From contig CALKXY010000012.1 in the NCBI GenBank assembly GCA_938003545.1, positions 1 through 64,000 of the forward strand: 64,000 nt of DNA. The letters are read 5' to 3'. The position numbers and the translations under genes are program-made. The DNA comes from an uncultured Caulobacterales bacterium. Lineage in GTDB: Bacteria; Pseudomonadota; Alphaproteobacteria; Caulobacterales; Maricaulaceae. Below the pieces are notes generated by a model that ran no database searches, was not told the DNA's origin, and saw only the letters and a list, made by a program, of their open reading frames with translations. Numbering within the stretch: position 1 is the first letter of the stretch; every line of letters starts with the position of its first letter. This document shows, piece after piece, positions 7,788-17,600 of the stretch.

Positions 7788-8302
7788 TGAGTGAGACGAC
7801 ACGACACAACAGCGGAGACAATGATCCTGTCTGTATTCTGATCACGGGCGGAACATTGGATAAAGTTCACGACACCCAAACAGAAGCCCTCATCCTCGAC
7901 GGTACGACGCGCGTCCAAGATATAATTGCGCAAGGCCGGGCTTGCATCAACCGCTTTGAAAACTTGATGCAACTCGACAGCCTGGACATGACGGATGCAG
8001 ATCGCGCTAACATTCTAAAGGCTATAAATACCGCCCCCGAAAACAGAGTCGTCGTAACACATGGCACAGGCACGATGGAATTGACGGCACAAGCCTTGGA
8101 CGGACAGGTTGGAACAAAGACTGTAATTTTAACGGGGGCTATGCGGCCTTGGTCACTGGGGCGCTCTGACGCAAATTTCAATCTAGGCGGCGCAATCATA
8201 GCTGCACGCCTGCTCCCCGCTGGCGTTTACGGCGTTATGAATGGGCGAGTATTTGCGGCGGATGAATTGCACAAAGATACAACACGCGGACGGTTCGATT
8301 AA
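7787..8302 (+). CDS. Short asparaginase-like domain protein
   Basis: The 171 residues correspond only to the N-terminal domain of L-asparaginase, which is usually about 330 residues. The first threonine motif ITGGTLD is present. The second motif reads THGTGTME, with Gly in place of the substrate-binding Asp of THGTDTME. The VILTGAMRP segment is present, but the Lys that completes the second catalytic triad is not seen. Stand-alone proteins of this length are known as asparaginase-domain proteins of unclear function. Activity as a true asparaginase is doubtful. The start overlaps the stop of the TonB-like gene by one base, so the two are probably made together. Confidence 0.75.
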   Translation: MSETTRHNSGDNDPVCILITGGTLDKVHDTQTEALILDGTTRVQDIIAQGRACINRFENLMQLDSLDMTDADRANILKAINTAPENRVVVTHGTGTMELTAQALDGQVGTKTVILTGAMRPWSLGRSDANFNLGGAIIAARLLPAGVYGVMNGRVFAADELHKDTTRGRFD

Positions 8303-8525
8303 TTAAGTTTCGCAGCTCCGCTTTGGCGGGATAAATATAGCATTAGATCAGAGGCTGAAAACCGCCCAAAGCATAATACTAAAATAAGTACTGTTTTAAC
8401 GAACAGCTTTCAATAAATGCGCCCCTTACTGCTCTCAACAAAACACTAACAATGCCTTCATCATCTAGGTAACATTCGCACAATAAACATACTGCACGAT
8501 AGCCGCGATATACACGGAGCCTTTC
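8303..8525. other. Gap before the M16 peptidase operon
   Basis: 223 bases without a gene. GCTTTGGCGG (8320-8329) recurs as an inverted, one-base-bulged copy at 8362-8372, separated by 32 bases. This could be the end of the TonB-asparaginase transcript. The AT-rich remainder presumably carries the promoter of the plus-strand M16 operon. A purine-rich ribosome site (CGGAG) precedes the ATG at 8526. Confidence 0.4.
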
Positions 8526-11387
8526 ATGACATCTATTTTTCGCGCCTATTTACGAGCTAGCCTTTTATGTTTTGCCGCGCCTCTTGCGTTAGTCGCCTGT
8601 CAGGCCGCTGATAAAGTAAGCGAAGCTGCGGCCCCTGCAAAAGCAGAAGCCGCCTTGGACATCAACTTTGAGAAAATCACCTTAGACAATGGCCTCGACG
8701 TTATTTTCCACGTCGACCGTTCCGACCCCGTCGTTGCTATAAATCTCGCAGCCCATGTCGGCTCTGCACGCGAAACCGCAGGGCGCACAGGTTTTGCGCA
8801 TTTATTCGAACATCTCTTATTCCTCGACTCTGAAAACCTTGGCTATGGCGGGTTGGATGAAATGAACACGCGTATCGGCGGCGAAGGTACGAATGGTTTC
8901 ACAAGCAATGATATGACACAATATTTTCAAGCGGTACCAAAAGACGCGCTAGAAAAAGTCATTTGGGCCGAAGCCGATAAACTCGGTTGGTTTATTAAAA
9001 CGGTCAAACAAGACGTCATTGATAATGAAAAGCAAGTTGTCAAAAATGAAAAACGGCAACGTGTTGATAATGCGCCTTATGGACATAACTGGTTTGTCGT
9101 CAACAAAGCTCTCTACCCAACAGATCACCCTTATAATTGGCAGGTCATTGGGTCCTTGGATGACTTGGATGCGGCGAGCCTGAAAGACACCCAAGATTTT
9201 TACGCGCGCTGGTATGTACCAAATAATGTAACGATTACGATCAGTGGTGACTTTGATGTCGCGCAAGCCAAAACCTGGGTTCAAAAATACTTCGGCGAAA
9301 TACCGCGCGGCGAAGACATAGAAGCCTATGGTCCGCGCCCTGGAAAATTAGATGCGTCAGTAAAGTTGATTCATGAAGATAATTTCGCAACGGTTCCACG
9401 TCTTACGCATGTTTGGCCGACCGTCGAACAATATCATCCCGATAGCTATGCTCTTACTGTCCTCAGCCGGTATTTAGCCGCGAGTAAAACCGCCCCTTTT
9501 TATGAGGTGCTCGTAGACGAAGAAAAATTATCGCCATGGGCGAGAGCCTTATCGAATAATGCAGAAATCGCTGGTGAGTTTTATATTATTACGCCATCCA
9601 ATGCTGGAACGGATTTGGATGATTTGATGCCTGCCATTGACGTTGCATTTAAGCGGTTTGAAGAAACCGGAATCCCACAAAAAGATCTGGATCGGATCAA
9701 GGCAGTTAACGAAGTTTCTTTTTATGGTAACTTCGGCAGCGTCTTAACCAAAGCTATCACGCTGTCCGGGTATAATCTTTTCACTGGAGACCCTGGCGCA
9801 TATAAAGCTGAACTCGACGCGTATCGCAGTGTCACGCGCGAAGATGTTATGCGCGTGTATCAAACCTATATAAAGGATAAACCTGCTGTCATTACGAGCT
9901 TTGTACCTATGGGCAAATCTTCTCTAGGTGTCGAAGGGTCGACAAAAGCAGATGTGGTAGAAGAAGTCATTGTCGAGGATGAAGGCACTGCCGTTAAATT
10001 TGATCCTGCCGCGCGCGTGATTGAAAACCCGACACCGTCGAGTTTTGATCGCACGGTCGAACCTGATTTCGGTAAAAGTTATAATTTACCTTCCCCGAAA
10101 ATTTGGCAAACGACATATGACAACGGATTAAAAGTCCTTGGGATTACGAGTGACGAAACGCCTGAAATCAACTTCAACATACGTTTGGATGCAGGGCGAT
10201 TGCGGAACCCAATCACATCACCCGCACTCGCAGGTATGACCGCGGATATGCTGTCCAAAGGTACAGCCAATAAAACAACCGCTGAACTACAAGACGCCAT
10301 TGGTGCGCTTGGCTCTGATATCTCGATAAGCGCAAATGCGAATGGTACATTTATCTCGGGCACGACCTTATCGCGTAATTTTGAGGCGACGATGGCCCTC
10401 GCTAAAGAAATGATCTTTGAACCGCGCTGGGATGCTGAAGAATTCACGACGCTAAAAAATAGAATCGCGCAGTCCATTACGGAATCCGAGGGTAACCCAA
10501 ACTCAATTGCGAGCCGTGAGATGGCAAAGCTGCGCTATCCTGACACATCACCCCTGCATTATGTGGGCGGAACAGGTTACGGGTCAGCAGAGGCATTGGA
10601 AACTCTCACGCTTGAGGATTTGAAAGCGTTCCATTCTGCATATTATACGCTAAATGGCGCAACATTAAGGCTTGCGGGGGATTTCAAACATCAAGCTGTA
10701 AGAGACGCCTTTGCCCATGATGACTTCGGCGGTGGCGAGGCCTTACCACCCGTTACGCAAGAGCTGACGCCTGTTACAGATGCAAGAATATATTTCTTTG
10801 ATGTGCCTGGCGCAAAACAATCCGTCATTCGTATGTCACGGCCTGCGTTGGCGGCGACTGATGCAGATTATCCATTGGCCAATGCCGTAAACTTTCCATT
10901 AGGCGGAATTTACACGTCCAAACTCAATACGACTTTGCGAGTTGAAAAAGGCTACACCTATAGCATCGGGTCTGGGTTTAGCGGGGCACGTACGAGCGGT
11001 ACCTTTGGCTTATCGACTTCGGTCCGATCAAATGTTACCAAGGAATCCTTGGTACTCATACGTGAGGTATTGTCCAATCACGGGCCAGAGACAACGGAAG
11101 CGCAATTATCAAAATTGAAAGATGCGCTTCTTCGTGGTCAGGCCCTGAATACAGAAACATTGGGCGATAAACTCGATATGTTGGGCCAGATTGACACCTA
11201 TGATTATACTCCAGATTATCTTGTACAAAATGCCAAAGCTGTTGCGGCCATGACCATAGATGATTTCAAACGCATCGCAGAAGAGCATATCAATCCAGAT
11301 GCTATGCTATACCTTGTTATTGGCGATGCCGCGACACAAGCAGATGCTGTTCGTGAACTGGGGCTACCTGTAACGGAGATTAAATGA
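8526..11387 (+). CDS. M16 zinc metallopeptidase lipoprotein, two-domain
   Basis: A 953-residue insulinase/pitrilysin-family protease. The N-terminus has a signal sequence and lipobox (ALVAC, Cys25), so it is probably a periplasmic lipoprotein. The inverted zinc motif HLFEH is at residues 92-96, with the distal Glu in the following helix (VIDNEKQVVKNEK). A second M16 repeat starts near residue 530 and lacks HxxEH, as is normal for the structural half of this family. The carboxy part has the R/Y signature LRVEKGYTYSIGSGF. The stop overlaps the next start (ATGATG), so it is coupled to the DUF4349 lipoprotein. The likely role is degrading small periplasmic peptides; the substrate is unknown. Confidence 0.93.
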   Translation: MTSIFRAYLRASLLCFAAPLALVACQAADKVSEAAAPAKAEAALDINFEKITLDNGLDVIFHVDRSDPVVAINLAAHVGSARETAGRTGFAHLFEHLLFLDSENLGYGGLDEMNTRIGGEGTNGFTSNDMTQYFQAVPKDALEKVIWAEADKLGWFIKTVKQDVIDNEKQVVKNEKRQRVDNAPYGHNWFVVNKALYPTDHPYNWQVIGSLDDLDAASLKDTQDFYARWYVPNNVTITISGDFDVAQAKTWVQKYFGEIPRGEDIEAYGPRPGKLDASVKLIHEDNFATVPRLTHVWPTVEQYHPDSYALTVLSRYLAASKTAPFYEVLVDEEKLSPWARALSNNAEIAGEFYIITPSNAGTDLDDLMPAIDVAFKRFEETGIPQKDLDRIKAVNEVSFYGNFGSVLTKAITLSGYNLFTGDPGAYKAELDAYRSVTREDVMRVYQTYIKDKPAVITSFVPMGKSSLGVEGSTKADVVEEVIVEDEGTAVKFDPAARVIENPTPSSFDRTVEPDFGKSYNLPSPKIWQTTYDNGLKVLGITSDETPEINFNIRLDAGRLRNPITSPALAGMTADMLSKGTANKTTAELQDAIGALGSDISISANANGTFISGTTLSRNFEATMALAKEMIFEPRWDAEEFTTLKNRIAQSITESEGNPNSIASREMAKLRYPDTSPLHYVGGTGYGSAEALETLTLEDLKAFHSAYYTLNGATLRLAGDFKHQAVRDAFAHDDFGGGEALPPVTQELTPVTDARIYFFDVPGAKQSVIRMSRPALAATDADYPLANAVNFPLGGIYTSKLNTTLRVEKGYTYSIGSGFSGARTSGTFGLSTSVRSNVTKESLVLIREVLSNHGPETTEAQLSKLKDALLRGQALNTETLGDKLDMLGQIDTYDYTPDYLVQNAKAVAAMTIDDFKRIAEEHINPDAMLYLVIGDAATQADAVRELGLPVTEIK

Positions 11388-12304
11388 TGCAGCCCCTTAT
11401 TCGAGCAAGCGTTTTATGCCTGACCGCAGCAACTCTCATCGGGTGCGGAGATGGACAAAATGCTTCTCGAATAAATGCGGGCTACGCAGAAGCCGAAGCT
11501 GATTTTGGGTATAGCGAAGACATAGCCGCCGCGCCGCAAGCCTTGCGCAAAGTGGCGGCGCCCGGTGAACCCAATAGCGGCGCGGACCCAGCGGGTGTCT
11601 ATCTGGCTTATCGGTACGGCTATGGCCTCGTCATGCCGTCGGCATCAGTGAAATCAACATCCGATAAACATATGCAGATCTGCCGCGATGCAGGTCTGTC
11701 CAAATGCCAGATCACAGGGTCCAGTACGAATAACTATTCCGCAGACGACATCCGCGCGAACCTGTCTCTGAGGGCCGAACCTGAATGGTTGAAAACATTC
11801 GTCCGCGACATGAAGCAGGATGTGGCGGAAATTGACGGGGAAATTGAAAGTGCGACGACCAACGTCGAAGATGTCACCCGCGCACTGCTAGATACAGATG
11901 CCCGCCTCAAGGCGCAAACAACCTTGCGCGGCCGTCTCGAAAAACTCCTCGAAACACGCGACGCGAAACTCCCTGACCTGTTAGCCTTGGAACGCGAACT
12001 GGCCCGCGTCCAAGCCGAAATTGAAAGCGCAACGGCAAACCTAAAAGCCCTTCGCGCCCGCGTCTCTATGTCGGTCGTCAACATCAGCTATACCAGCGAA
12101 CGTGTCGCCGTCAGCCGTAGTGCCGTCTCGCCCATTGGCGACGCCATACGTGATTTCGTCGGTATCGTCTCCGATGGCCTCGCAGGTGTCATTCGCTTCG
12201 TCGCAATACTGCTGCCGTGGATGATATTTGTCATTTTTCCAGGATTGTTCATGCTGCGTTGGTTCTGGCGGCGTAAGCGGACGGCTAAATCTAAAAAGGC
12301 CTAA
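11384..12304 (+). CDS. DUF4349 lipoprotein with C-terminal membrane segment
   Basis: 306 residues. A lipobox ends at Cys21 (ATLIGC), a central helical coiled-coil region (about 140-225) is rich in Glu/Arg/Thr, and a C-terminal hydrophobic span (LLPWMIFVIFPGLFML) is followed by a basic tail. This layout, with VSMSVVNISYT before the last segment, is that of DUF4349 proteins, whose function is unknown. The gene overlaps the M16 peptidase by four bases and lies 6 bases before the antiporter, so the three form one operon. An envelope-maintenance role is a guess from that context. Confidence 0.8.
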   Translation: MMQPLIRASVLCLTAATLIGCGDGQNASRINAGYAEAEADFGYSEDIAAAPQALRKVAAPGEPNSGADPAGVYLAYRYGYGLVMPSASVKSTSDKHMQICRDAGLSKCQITGSSTNNYSADDIRANLSLRAEPEWLKTFVRDMKQDVAEIDGEIESATTNVEDVTRALLDTDARLKAQTTLRGRLEKLLETRDAKLPDLLALERELARVQAEIESATANLKALRARVSMSVVNISYTSERVAVSRSAVSPIGDAIRDFVGIVSDGLAGVIRFVAILLPWMIFVIFPGLFMLRWFWRRKRTAKSKKA

Positions 12305-12310
12305 ACCCGC

Positions 12311-13255
12311 ATGAGCATTCTTCTCGTCCTGATCGGACTCGCGCTACTCGTTTTTGGGGGCGATATTCTGGTAAAGGGCGCTGTCGCACTCGCGACACGC
12401 CTTGGCATGTCCAAAGCTTTGATTGGTGTGACGCTAATCGGCTTCGGAACATCCATGCCAGAATTTGTTGCGACGTTTGGCGCGGCGGCCAAAGGCTCGC
12501 CCGACATTGCCTTTGGGAATGTATTGGGATCGAATATTTCCAATATACTGATGATCTTGGGCGCAGCGGCGCTTATTTCACCAATCATCACTCGCATGCA
12601 TGGGTTGGCGCGCGACGCGATATTCGTTGGCATAGCGTCTCTGGCAGCGGCTTATTGGATTTACGCAGGCGGCATTCCCCCGATGGGCGGTGTCTATCTC
12701 ATCGCGGCCTTTGTTATCTATATGGGGCTGACAATCCGCGCCGACTTAAAAACCACGCTAGATGATAGCGCGATGGACGACATTGCTGCGCCCAGTTCGC
12801 TGCCCATATCCCTCGCGATGGCGATAGGCGGAATTATTGTGCTGGTCTTGGGCGCAGAAGCTCTTATCCGCGGGGCGTCCGATATTGCCCGTGGTCTTGG
12901 CGTGTCAGAAGCCATTATCGGGATTACTATCGTGGGCATTGGCACATCCCTGCCCGAAGCCGTCGCGGCAATCATCGCCAGCCTAAAAGGCGAAAATGAT
13001 CTCGCCTTTGCTAATATCATCGGATCCAATATCTTTAACGGTCTAGGCATTTTGGGCATCACGGCTGTCTTTCACCCAATGCAATTCGGTTCAGGCGGGT
13101 TTTCGATCTTAGACGGCGGCGTCCTGGTCGCCGCCACAGCCGCCATGTTCCTCTTCGCCCTGACACATAAGAAAGTCATGCGCTGGGAAGGCGCAGTATT
13201 GCTGGCGGCCTATGTGGGGTATTTAGTATGGCTGGTTATGCGGGCGATATCTTAG
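12311..13255 (+). CDS. Calcium/sodium antiporter family protein (YrbG-like)
   Basis: An inner-membrane exchanger of the CaCA superfamily, 314 residues with about ten membrane segments. Both alpha repeats are visible: GFGTSMPEF with GNVLGSNISNILMILG in the first half, and GIGTSLPEA with ANIIGSNIFNGLGILG in the second. The paired Glu residues of the GTSxPE motifs that bind the cation are kept. It is the last gene of the M16-DUF4349-antiporter run. The exact ion pair cannot be told from sequence. Confidence 0.93.
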   Translation: MSILLVLIGLALLVFGGDILVKGAVALATRLGMSKALIGVTLIGFGTSMPEFVATFGAAAKGSPDIAFGNVLGSNISNILMILGAAALISPIITRMHGLARDAIFVGIASLAAAYWIYAGGIPPMGGVYLIAAFVIYMGLTIRADLKTTLDDSAMDDIAAPSSLPISLAMAIGGIIVLVLGAEALIRGASDIARGLGVSEAIIGITIVGIGTSLPEAVAAIIASLKGENDLAFANIIGSNIFNGLGILGITAVFHPMQFGSGGFSILDGGVLVAATAAMFLFALTHKKVMRWEGAVLLAAYVGYLVWLVMRAIS

Positions 13256-13370
13256 TCGCCTAAAAGGCCATTTTTAGCGGTTTAGGCTTACCTCTGCCAG
13301 TAACCATACAGTAAACGTGAGTTAAAAACTCTGCCCGTTTTTTATTCCGATTAGAGTTTCACTCGGATAT

Positions 13371-13398
13371 AAAAAAGCCCCGCCGAAGCGAGGCTTTT
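13371..13398 (-). terminator. Rho-independent terminator of dnaG-rpoD
   Basis: On the minus strand AAAAGCCTCG pairs with CGGGGCTTTT around a 6-base loop and ends in a run of T. It begins 5 bases after the rpoD stop. The flanking A-run may also let it stop plus-strand transcription from the antiporter operon. Confidence 0.88.
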
Positions 13399-13403
13399 GA
13401 TTT

Positions 13404-15419
13404 CTACTGATCTAAGAAACTTCTTAGTTTGCGTGATCTTGATGGATGCTTCAGCTTCCGAAGAGCCTTGGCTTCGATCTGTCTGATCCGTTCGCGGGTT
13501 ACGCTAAACTGTTGGCCAACTTCTTCGAGCGTGTGGTCCGTGTTCATCCCGATACCAAAGCGCATCCGCAGGACACGTTCTTCGCGCGGCGTCAACGAAG
13601 CCAGTACGCGCGTAGTTGTCTCGCGGAGGTTAGACTGAATTGCGGCCTCAATTGGGAGGATCGCATTGCTGTCTTCGATGAAGTCACCAAGCTGACTATC
13701 TTCTTCGTCGCCGATAGGCGTTTCTAGAGAAATAGGCTCTTTTGCGATCTTCATGACCTTGCGCACTTTTTCGAGCGGCATGGAGAGCTTTGCTGCCAAT
13801 TCTTCTGGTGTTGGCTCACGGCCAATTTCATGAAGGATTTGGCGGCTAGTGCGCACGATTTTGTTGATCGTTTCGATCATATGTACCGGAATACGAATGG
13901 TTCGGGCCTGATCTGCGATAGAGCGCGTGATCGCTTGGCGAATCCACCATGTCGCATAGGTCGAGAATTTATACCCGCGACGATACTCGAATTTATCAAC
14001 GGCTTTCATGAGGCCGATGTTACCTTCTTGGATCAAATCTAGGAATTGCAGGCCGCGGTTCGTGTATTTCTTAGCAATGGAAATCACGAGACGTAGGTTA
14101 GCTTCGACCATTTCCTTCTTAGCCTGACGGGCTTCGCGCTCGCCTTTTTGGACCTTTTGGACAATGCGGCGGAATTCGTCGACGGGCACGCCCGTTTCCT
14201 GTGCCAGAGAGCCAATCTCTGTACGGATTTTATCGATAGACCGGCCTTCGCGTGCGAGATAACGATCCCACGCTTCGGAACGCCCAGCCATTTCTTCGGT
14301 CCAATTCGGGTTCAATTCACTGCCGAGATAAGCCGTCAAGAATTGCTCACGCGGGACACCATTACCATCGGCCAAACGCATCAACTTACCCTCAAGGGAG
14401 ATGAAGCGTTTGTTAATCGTGTAGAGCTGATCAATCAGCGCATCGATACGTGCATTATTTAGCTGCAGGTCTTTGATCTCAACGATGATCTGCTCTTGGA
14501 TTTCATCATATTCCACAGCCTGCGGCTTACGCAGAGCTTTACCCGACAAACGCGCACGAATGAGCATCTGCTGAAGTTTTTGGAACCGTCCGAAGTTTTC
14601 AGAAATGCGGTCCAACTTCTCCATGATTGTATCACGGAGCGCCGCTTCCATCGCAGCCATGGACAGATTAGTTTTATCGTCTTCTTCATCCTCATCGTCA
14701 TCGATGGGCTTTTCGCCGGGCTTATAGGTCCGCTCCGGCATTTTGGTTTTGCGTTCTTCGGCGAGGGATTCCAAGTCACCCTCTTCCTTCTCAAGCTCAC
14801 CTTTTTCGATTTTCTCGCGGCGCACAGCAAGGGCCGAACGGTCTTCCTGAATATTACCGATGGATCGGTTATAGGTCGTATCGAGATCGATGATATCGCG
14901 CAGGAGAATTTCGCCTTCGGCCAATTCTTCGCGCCAGATCATGATGGCTTCAAATGTCAGTGCACTTTCGCACAAACCTTTGATCATCGTATCACGACCC
15001 GCTTCGATCCGTTTCGCAATTGCAATCTCGCCTTCGCGGGACAGCAACTCGACAACGCCCATTTCGCGCAAATACATCCGAACCGGATCATCTGTACGAT
15101 CTAACTCTTCTTTGGAGTTACCGCCTTTGACGGCTGTCGTCGACGTACGCGCGAGGGTTTTTGGCCCCAGCGTTTCCTCGTCCTTCTGATCATGGACAGA
15201 AATGCCCATTTCATTGAGTTGAGCGAGGATAATCTCAATCTCTTCGGCGGTAATACCGTCGATATTCATATGTTTATTGAGGTCGTCTGTGTGGAGTAGA
15301 CCAGATTTCTTGGCCTCCACGATCATACGTTTGACCTCGATACTCTCGAAATCAAGACGTTTGACGACAGAACCTACTTCAGTCGATTGGGCTTTTTCAG
15401 CCGCGGCAGTTTTGCCCAT
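13404..15419 (-). CDS. rpoD: RNA polymerase primary sigma factor (sigma-70, RpoD)
   Basis: The housekeeping sigma factor, 671 residues. It shows region 1.1 at the N-terminus (residues 30-85), region 1.2 ([21 protein letters not shown]), an acidic non-conserved region with an Asp/Glu-rich stretch near residues 235-245, regions 2.1-2.4 ([40 protein letters not shown]), region 3 ([12 protein letters not shown]) and region 4 ([25 protein letters not shown]). It lies downstream of dnaG on the same strand, in the common dnaG-rpoD arrangement, with a structured 113-base spacer. Confidence 0.98.
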   Translation of the reverse strand: MGKTAAAEKAQSTEVGSVVKRLDFESIEVKRMIVEAKKSGLLHTDDLNKHMNIDGITAEEIEIILAQLNEMGISVHDQKDEETLGPKTLARTSTTAVKGGNSKEELDRTDDPVRMYLREMGVVELLSREGEIAIAKRIEAGRDTMIKGLCESALTFEAIMIWREELAEGEILLRDIIDLDTTYNRSIGNIQEDRSALAVRREKIEKGELEKEEGDLESLAEERKTKMPERTYKPGEKPIDDDEDEEDDKTNLSMAAMEAALRDTIMEKLDRISENFGRFQKLQQMLIRARLSGKALRKPQAVEYDEIQEQIIVEIKDLQLNNARIDALIDQLYTINKRFISLEGKLMRLADGNGVPREQFLTAYLGSELNPNWTEEMAGRSEAWDRYLAREGRSIDKIRTEIGSLAQETGVPVDEFRRIVQKVQKGEREARQAKKEMVEANLRLVISIAKKYTNRGLQFLDLIQEGNIGLMKAVDKFEYRRGYKFSTYATWWIRQAITRSIADQARTIRIPVHMIETINKIVRTSRQILHEIGREPTPEELAAKLSMPLEKVRKVMKIAKEPISLETPIGDEEDSQLGDFIEDSNAILPIEAAIQSNLRETTTRVLASLTPREERVLRMRFGIGMNTDHTLEEVGQQFSVTRERIRQIEAKALRKLKHPSRSRKLRSFLDQ

Positions 15420-15480
15420 GTGTTGGCCACCTTCGCGTGTTAAGGCCGCCTTATGGTAAAGACGATCTTAAAATAACGTT

Positions 15481-15523
15481 AGCCCGTTCAGCTCTGTGTG
15501 ATCTTCACAGAGCCAAAAGGGCT
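15481..15523 (-). promoter_or_regulatory. Two-tier hairpin between dnaG and rpoD
   Basis: GCTCTGTG (15491-15498) pairs perfectly with CACAGAGC (15506-15513). Outside an internal loop of five bases on each side, AGCCC (15481-15485) pairs with GGGCT (15519-15523). There is no U-run, so it is not a classic terminator. It lies 9 bases after the dnaG stop and could be an RNA processing or stability element that lets rpoD be expressed more than dnaG, as known for the E. coli rpsU-dnaG-rpoD operon (inference). Confidence 0.5.
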
Positions 15524-15532
15524 GTTAAATTC

Positions 15533-17356
15533 CTAATCGCGTGCTTCTTTCGAAGCCCGCATCGCACGGTGCATGCCGTCCGAGTTGTCGCCCGATATGG
15601 TTTCCACCAATCGCGCGCGGGTGTCGTTCAGGTCAGCCTCATCTGGATTTTGTCCCAATAGGGTGTCGGCCTGGGCATTCCAGAGCGCCGCACGTTCATC
15701 CAATGTTGCATCCGCGCCGCCCATCCCAGCCCTGATCAAAGGCCGTTGACGAGACAGAACGCGGTAGTCCTGTTCCAATCCTTGATCTTGTATATGTGTA
15801 AGAAGATGAGTCTTTTCAACCGCTTTCGTCTGTCTCCACCAGTTAAGCACACCGCGTTGTATCGCTGCGCAGGCCGAATGCCCGAATTGAAGCTCAAAAA
15901 GGCGTTCATCCACGCGTTCCAAAAGCTCAGGAAACTCAAGTATTGCGCCCATTAACGTGGTTTCAACGCGTACATTTGAGGCCAGTTTCTGTGCAGATGC
16001 AATTTGTGTCGATTTATTCGCTTTTGTCTCTCCAGCTGCTTTTCCACGTTGGTTTTTGCCGCGATTGGCCTGCCAACCGAATTGCGCGTCAAACCGCGCC
16101 AGGAGTTCGGTCTTATACTGCGCCTTCACGTCAGCATGCTGAATTTCTTCCAGAGCCTTATAGAGTCGCGCTTTTAATCCCGCTTTAGCCTCTGGCGTGT
16201 CCAGACGCTCAACTTCAACTTCGCGCCGCCAGAGCATATCGACCAACGGTACAGCGGCCTCTAAAACCTGTTGCATGGCGGGCGGACCAGACGCGCGAAT
16301 AAGATCATCTGGGTCTTGTCCATCAGGCAGCATCGCAAATCGGATGCTTTGCCCAGGCTTGAGTAGCGGCAGCGCACGTTCAATCGAGCGGAACGCGGCG
16401 CGGATACCCGCCTTATCACCATCAAAACAGAGAATAGGCTCAGGTCCGACACGCCAGAGCAAATCCAGCTGATCTTCGGTTAGAGCGGTTCCCATCGGCG
16501 CTACCGAATGGGTAAACCCCGCCCGCGCCAGTGCGATGACATCCATATAGCCTTCGGCGACAATCAATCCACGTGCTGAATTTTGCGGATCAGAAAAAGC
16601 GCGCCGCGCCCGATGGTAGTTATAGAGTAGCTTACTTTTCTGGAAGATTGGCGTCTCTGGACTATTGAGGTATTTTGCCTTGGCATCTTTCGCCATAGCC
16701 CGTCCGCCAAAGGCGACCAATCGACCGCGGCCATCATGGATCGGAAACATGATGCGATCGCGAAAACGATCCCACGGTTGGCGTGAGCGATCTTCGGGCT
16801 CAACCAACAAGCCAGCCTCGATCAATTGCGCAGGCAATGCGCCCTGCGCAATCAGTTCATCCTTGAGGGCAGAGAAATTATCGGGAGCAAAGCCCATACC
16901 GAAGGCTTTAGCCGCGGTCTTGCTCAAGCCGCGATTTGTCAAATAATCCCGCGCAACGGCCCCGTCCGTGCGATAGAGTGTTTTTTCGAAAAACTCTTGC
17001 GCGCGTTCCATCCACGAAATGGTTTCTTTATTTCGCGCCGCGCGGGCCTCAGCTTGCGGATCAGCCTTTGGCATCTCCATCCCCGCAATTCCTGCGAGGG
17101 TTTCGACAGCTTCTGGGAAGGACAGGCCTTCGACTTCCATGAGGAACGAAATCGCATCACCATGCTTGCCGCTGGAAAAGCAATGATAGAAGCCCTTTTC
17201 ATCATTGACAAAAAAGCTAGGCGATTTCTCATTGGTGAAGGGGGATAGCCCCGCAAATTCTCGGCCTTGGCGTTTCAATTTTACGTGGCGGCCAATAACA
17301 TCAGACGGGCGAACCCGCGCCTTCAGTTCCTCTAAAAAATTATCACCAAATTTCAT
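15533..17356 (-). CDS. dnaG: DNA primase (DnaG) with degenerate zinc-binding site
   Basis: Synthesises RNA primers at the replication fork. 607 residues, with an N-terminal CHC2-type domain (1-100), a TOPRIM/RNA polymerase core (EGYMDVIALARAG near 270, FDGDKAGIRAA near 315) and a C-terminal helicase-interaction domain. The zinc motif is degenerate. In the segment aligned to the E. coli ligands Cys40, His43, Cys61 and Cys64, this protein has Ser38, Thr41, Cys59 and Ser62, so only one of four ligands remains. The surrounding fold (SPSFFVNDEKGFYHCF) is kept. I recall similar loss in Caulobacter-type primases, so it is probably a lineage trait and not decay. Confidence 0.96.
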   Translation of the reverse strand: MKFGDNFLEELKARVRPSDVIGRHVKLKRQGREFAGLSPFTNEKSPSFFVNDEKGFYHCFSSGKHGDAISFLMEVEGLSFPEAVETLAGIAGMEMPKADPQAEARAARNKETISWMERAQEFFEKTLYRTDGAVARDYLTNRGLSKTAAKAFGMGFAPDNFSALKDELIAQGALPAQLIEAGLLVEPEDRSRQPWDRFRDRIMFPIHDGRGRLVAFGGRAMAKDAKAKYLNSPETPIFQKSKLLYNYHRARRAFSDPQNSARGLIVAEGYMDVIALARAGFTHSVAPMGTALTEDQLDLLWRVGPEPILCFDGDKAGIRAAFRSIERALPLLKPGQSIRFAMLPDGQDPDDLIRASGPPAMQQVLEAAVPLVDMLWRREVEVERLDTPEAKAGLKARLYKALEEIQHADVKAQYKTELLARFDAQFGWQANRGKNQRGKAAGETKANKSTQIASAQKLASNVRVETTLMGAILEFPELLERVDERLFELQFGHSACAAIQRGVLNWWRQTKAVEKTHLLTHIQDQGLEQDYRVLSRQRPLIRAGMGGADATLDERAALWNAQADTLLGQNPDEADLNDTRARLVETISGDNSDGMHRAMRASKEARD

Positions 17357-17432
17357 GGGCCAGACTTAGGCGGGATCGCAAAGGATTGCGAGTCAGGAGA
17401 AGATGCGATGTGGATAGGTTTGAAAACGAAAG

Positions 17433-17463
17433 CGGAGCGGTTCGTCAATTGAGAACCGCTCCG
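17433..17463. repeat. Perfect 11-bp hairpin upstream of dnaG and the HTH-FW gene
   Basis: CGGAGCGGTTC (17433-17443) pairs exactly with GAACCGCTCCG (17453-17463) across a 9-base loop. It sits in the 244-base gap between two divergent genes. On the minus strand it is followed by CTTTCGTTTTC, a poor U-tract, but no gene there needs a terminator. It may be an operator or leader element for either divergent gene. The rest of the gap shows no other structure. Confidence 0.5.
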
Positions 17464-17600
17464 TGCACCCCGTTTCTATTCAATTCTTATCTATTCGCAC
17501 TCCAACACAATCAAACTTATTAATGTCCCTGGGATTGAATTTTTTGTCCCGAACAGTCATGTAATCCCTGAAAAGGTTAAAAATATTTCGGGGACGCGAA

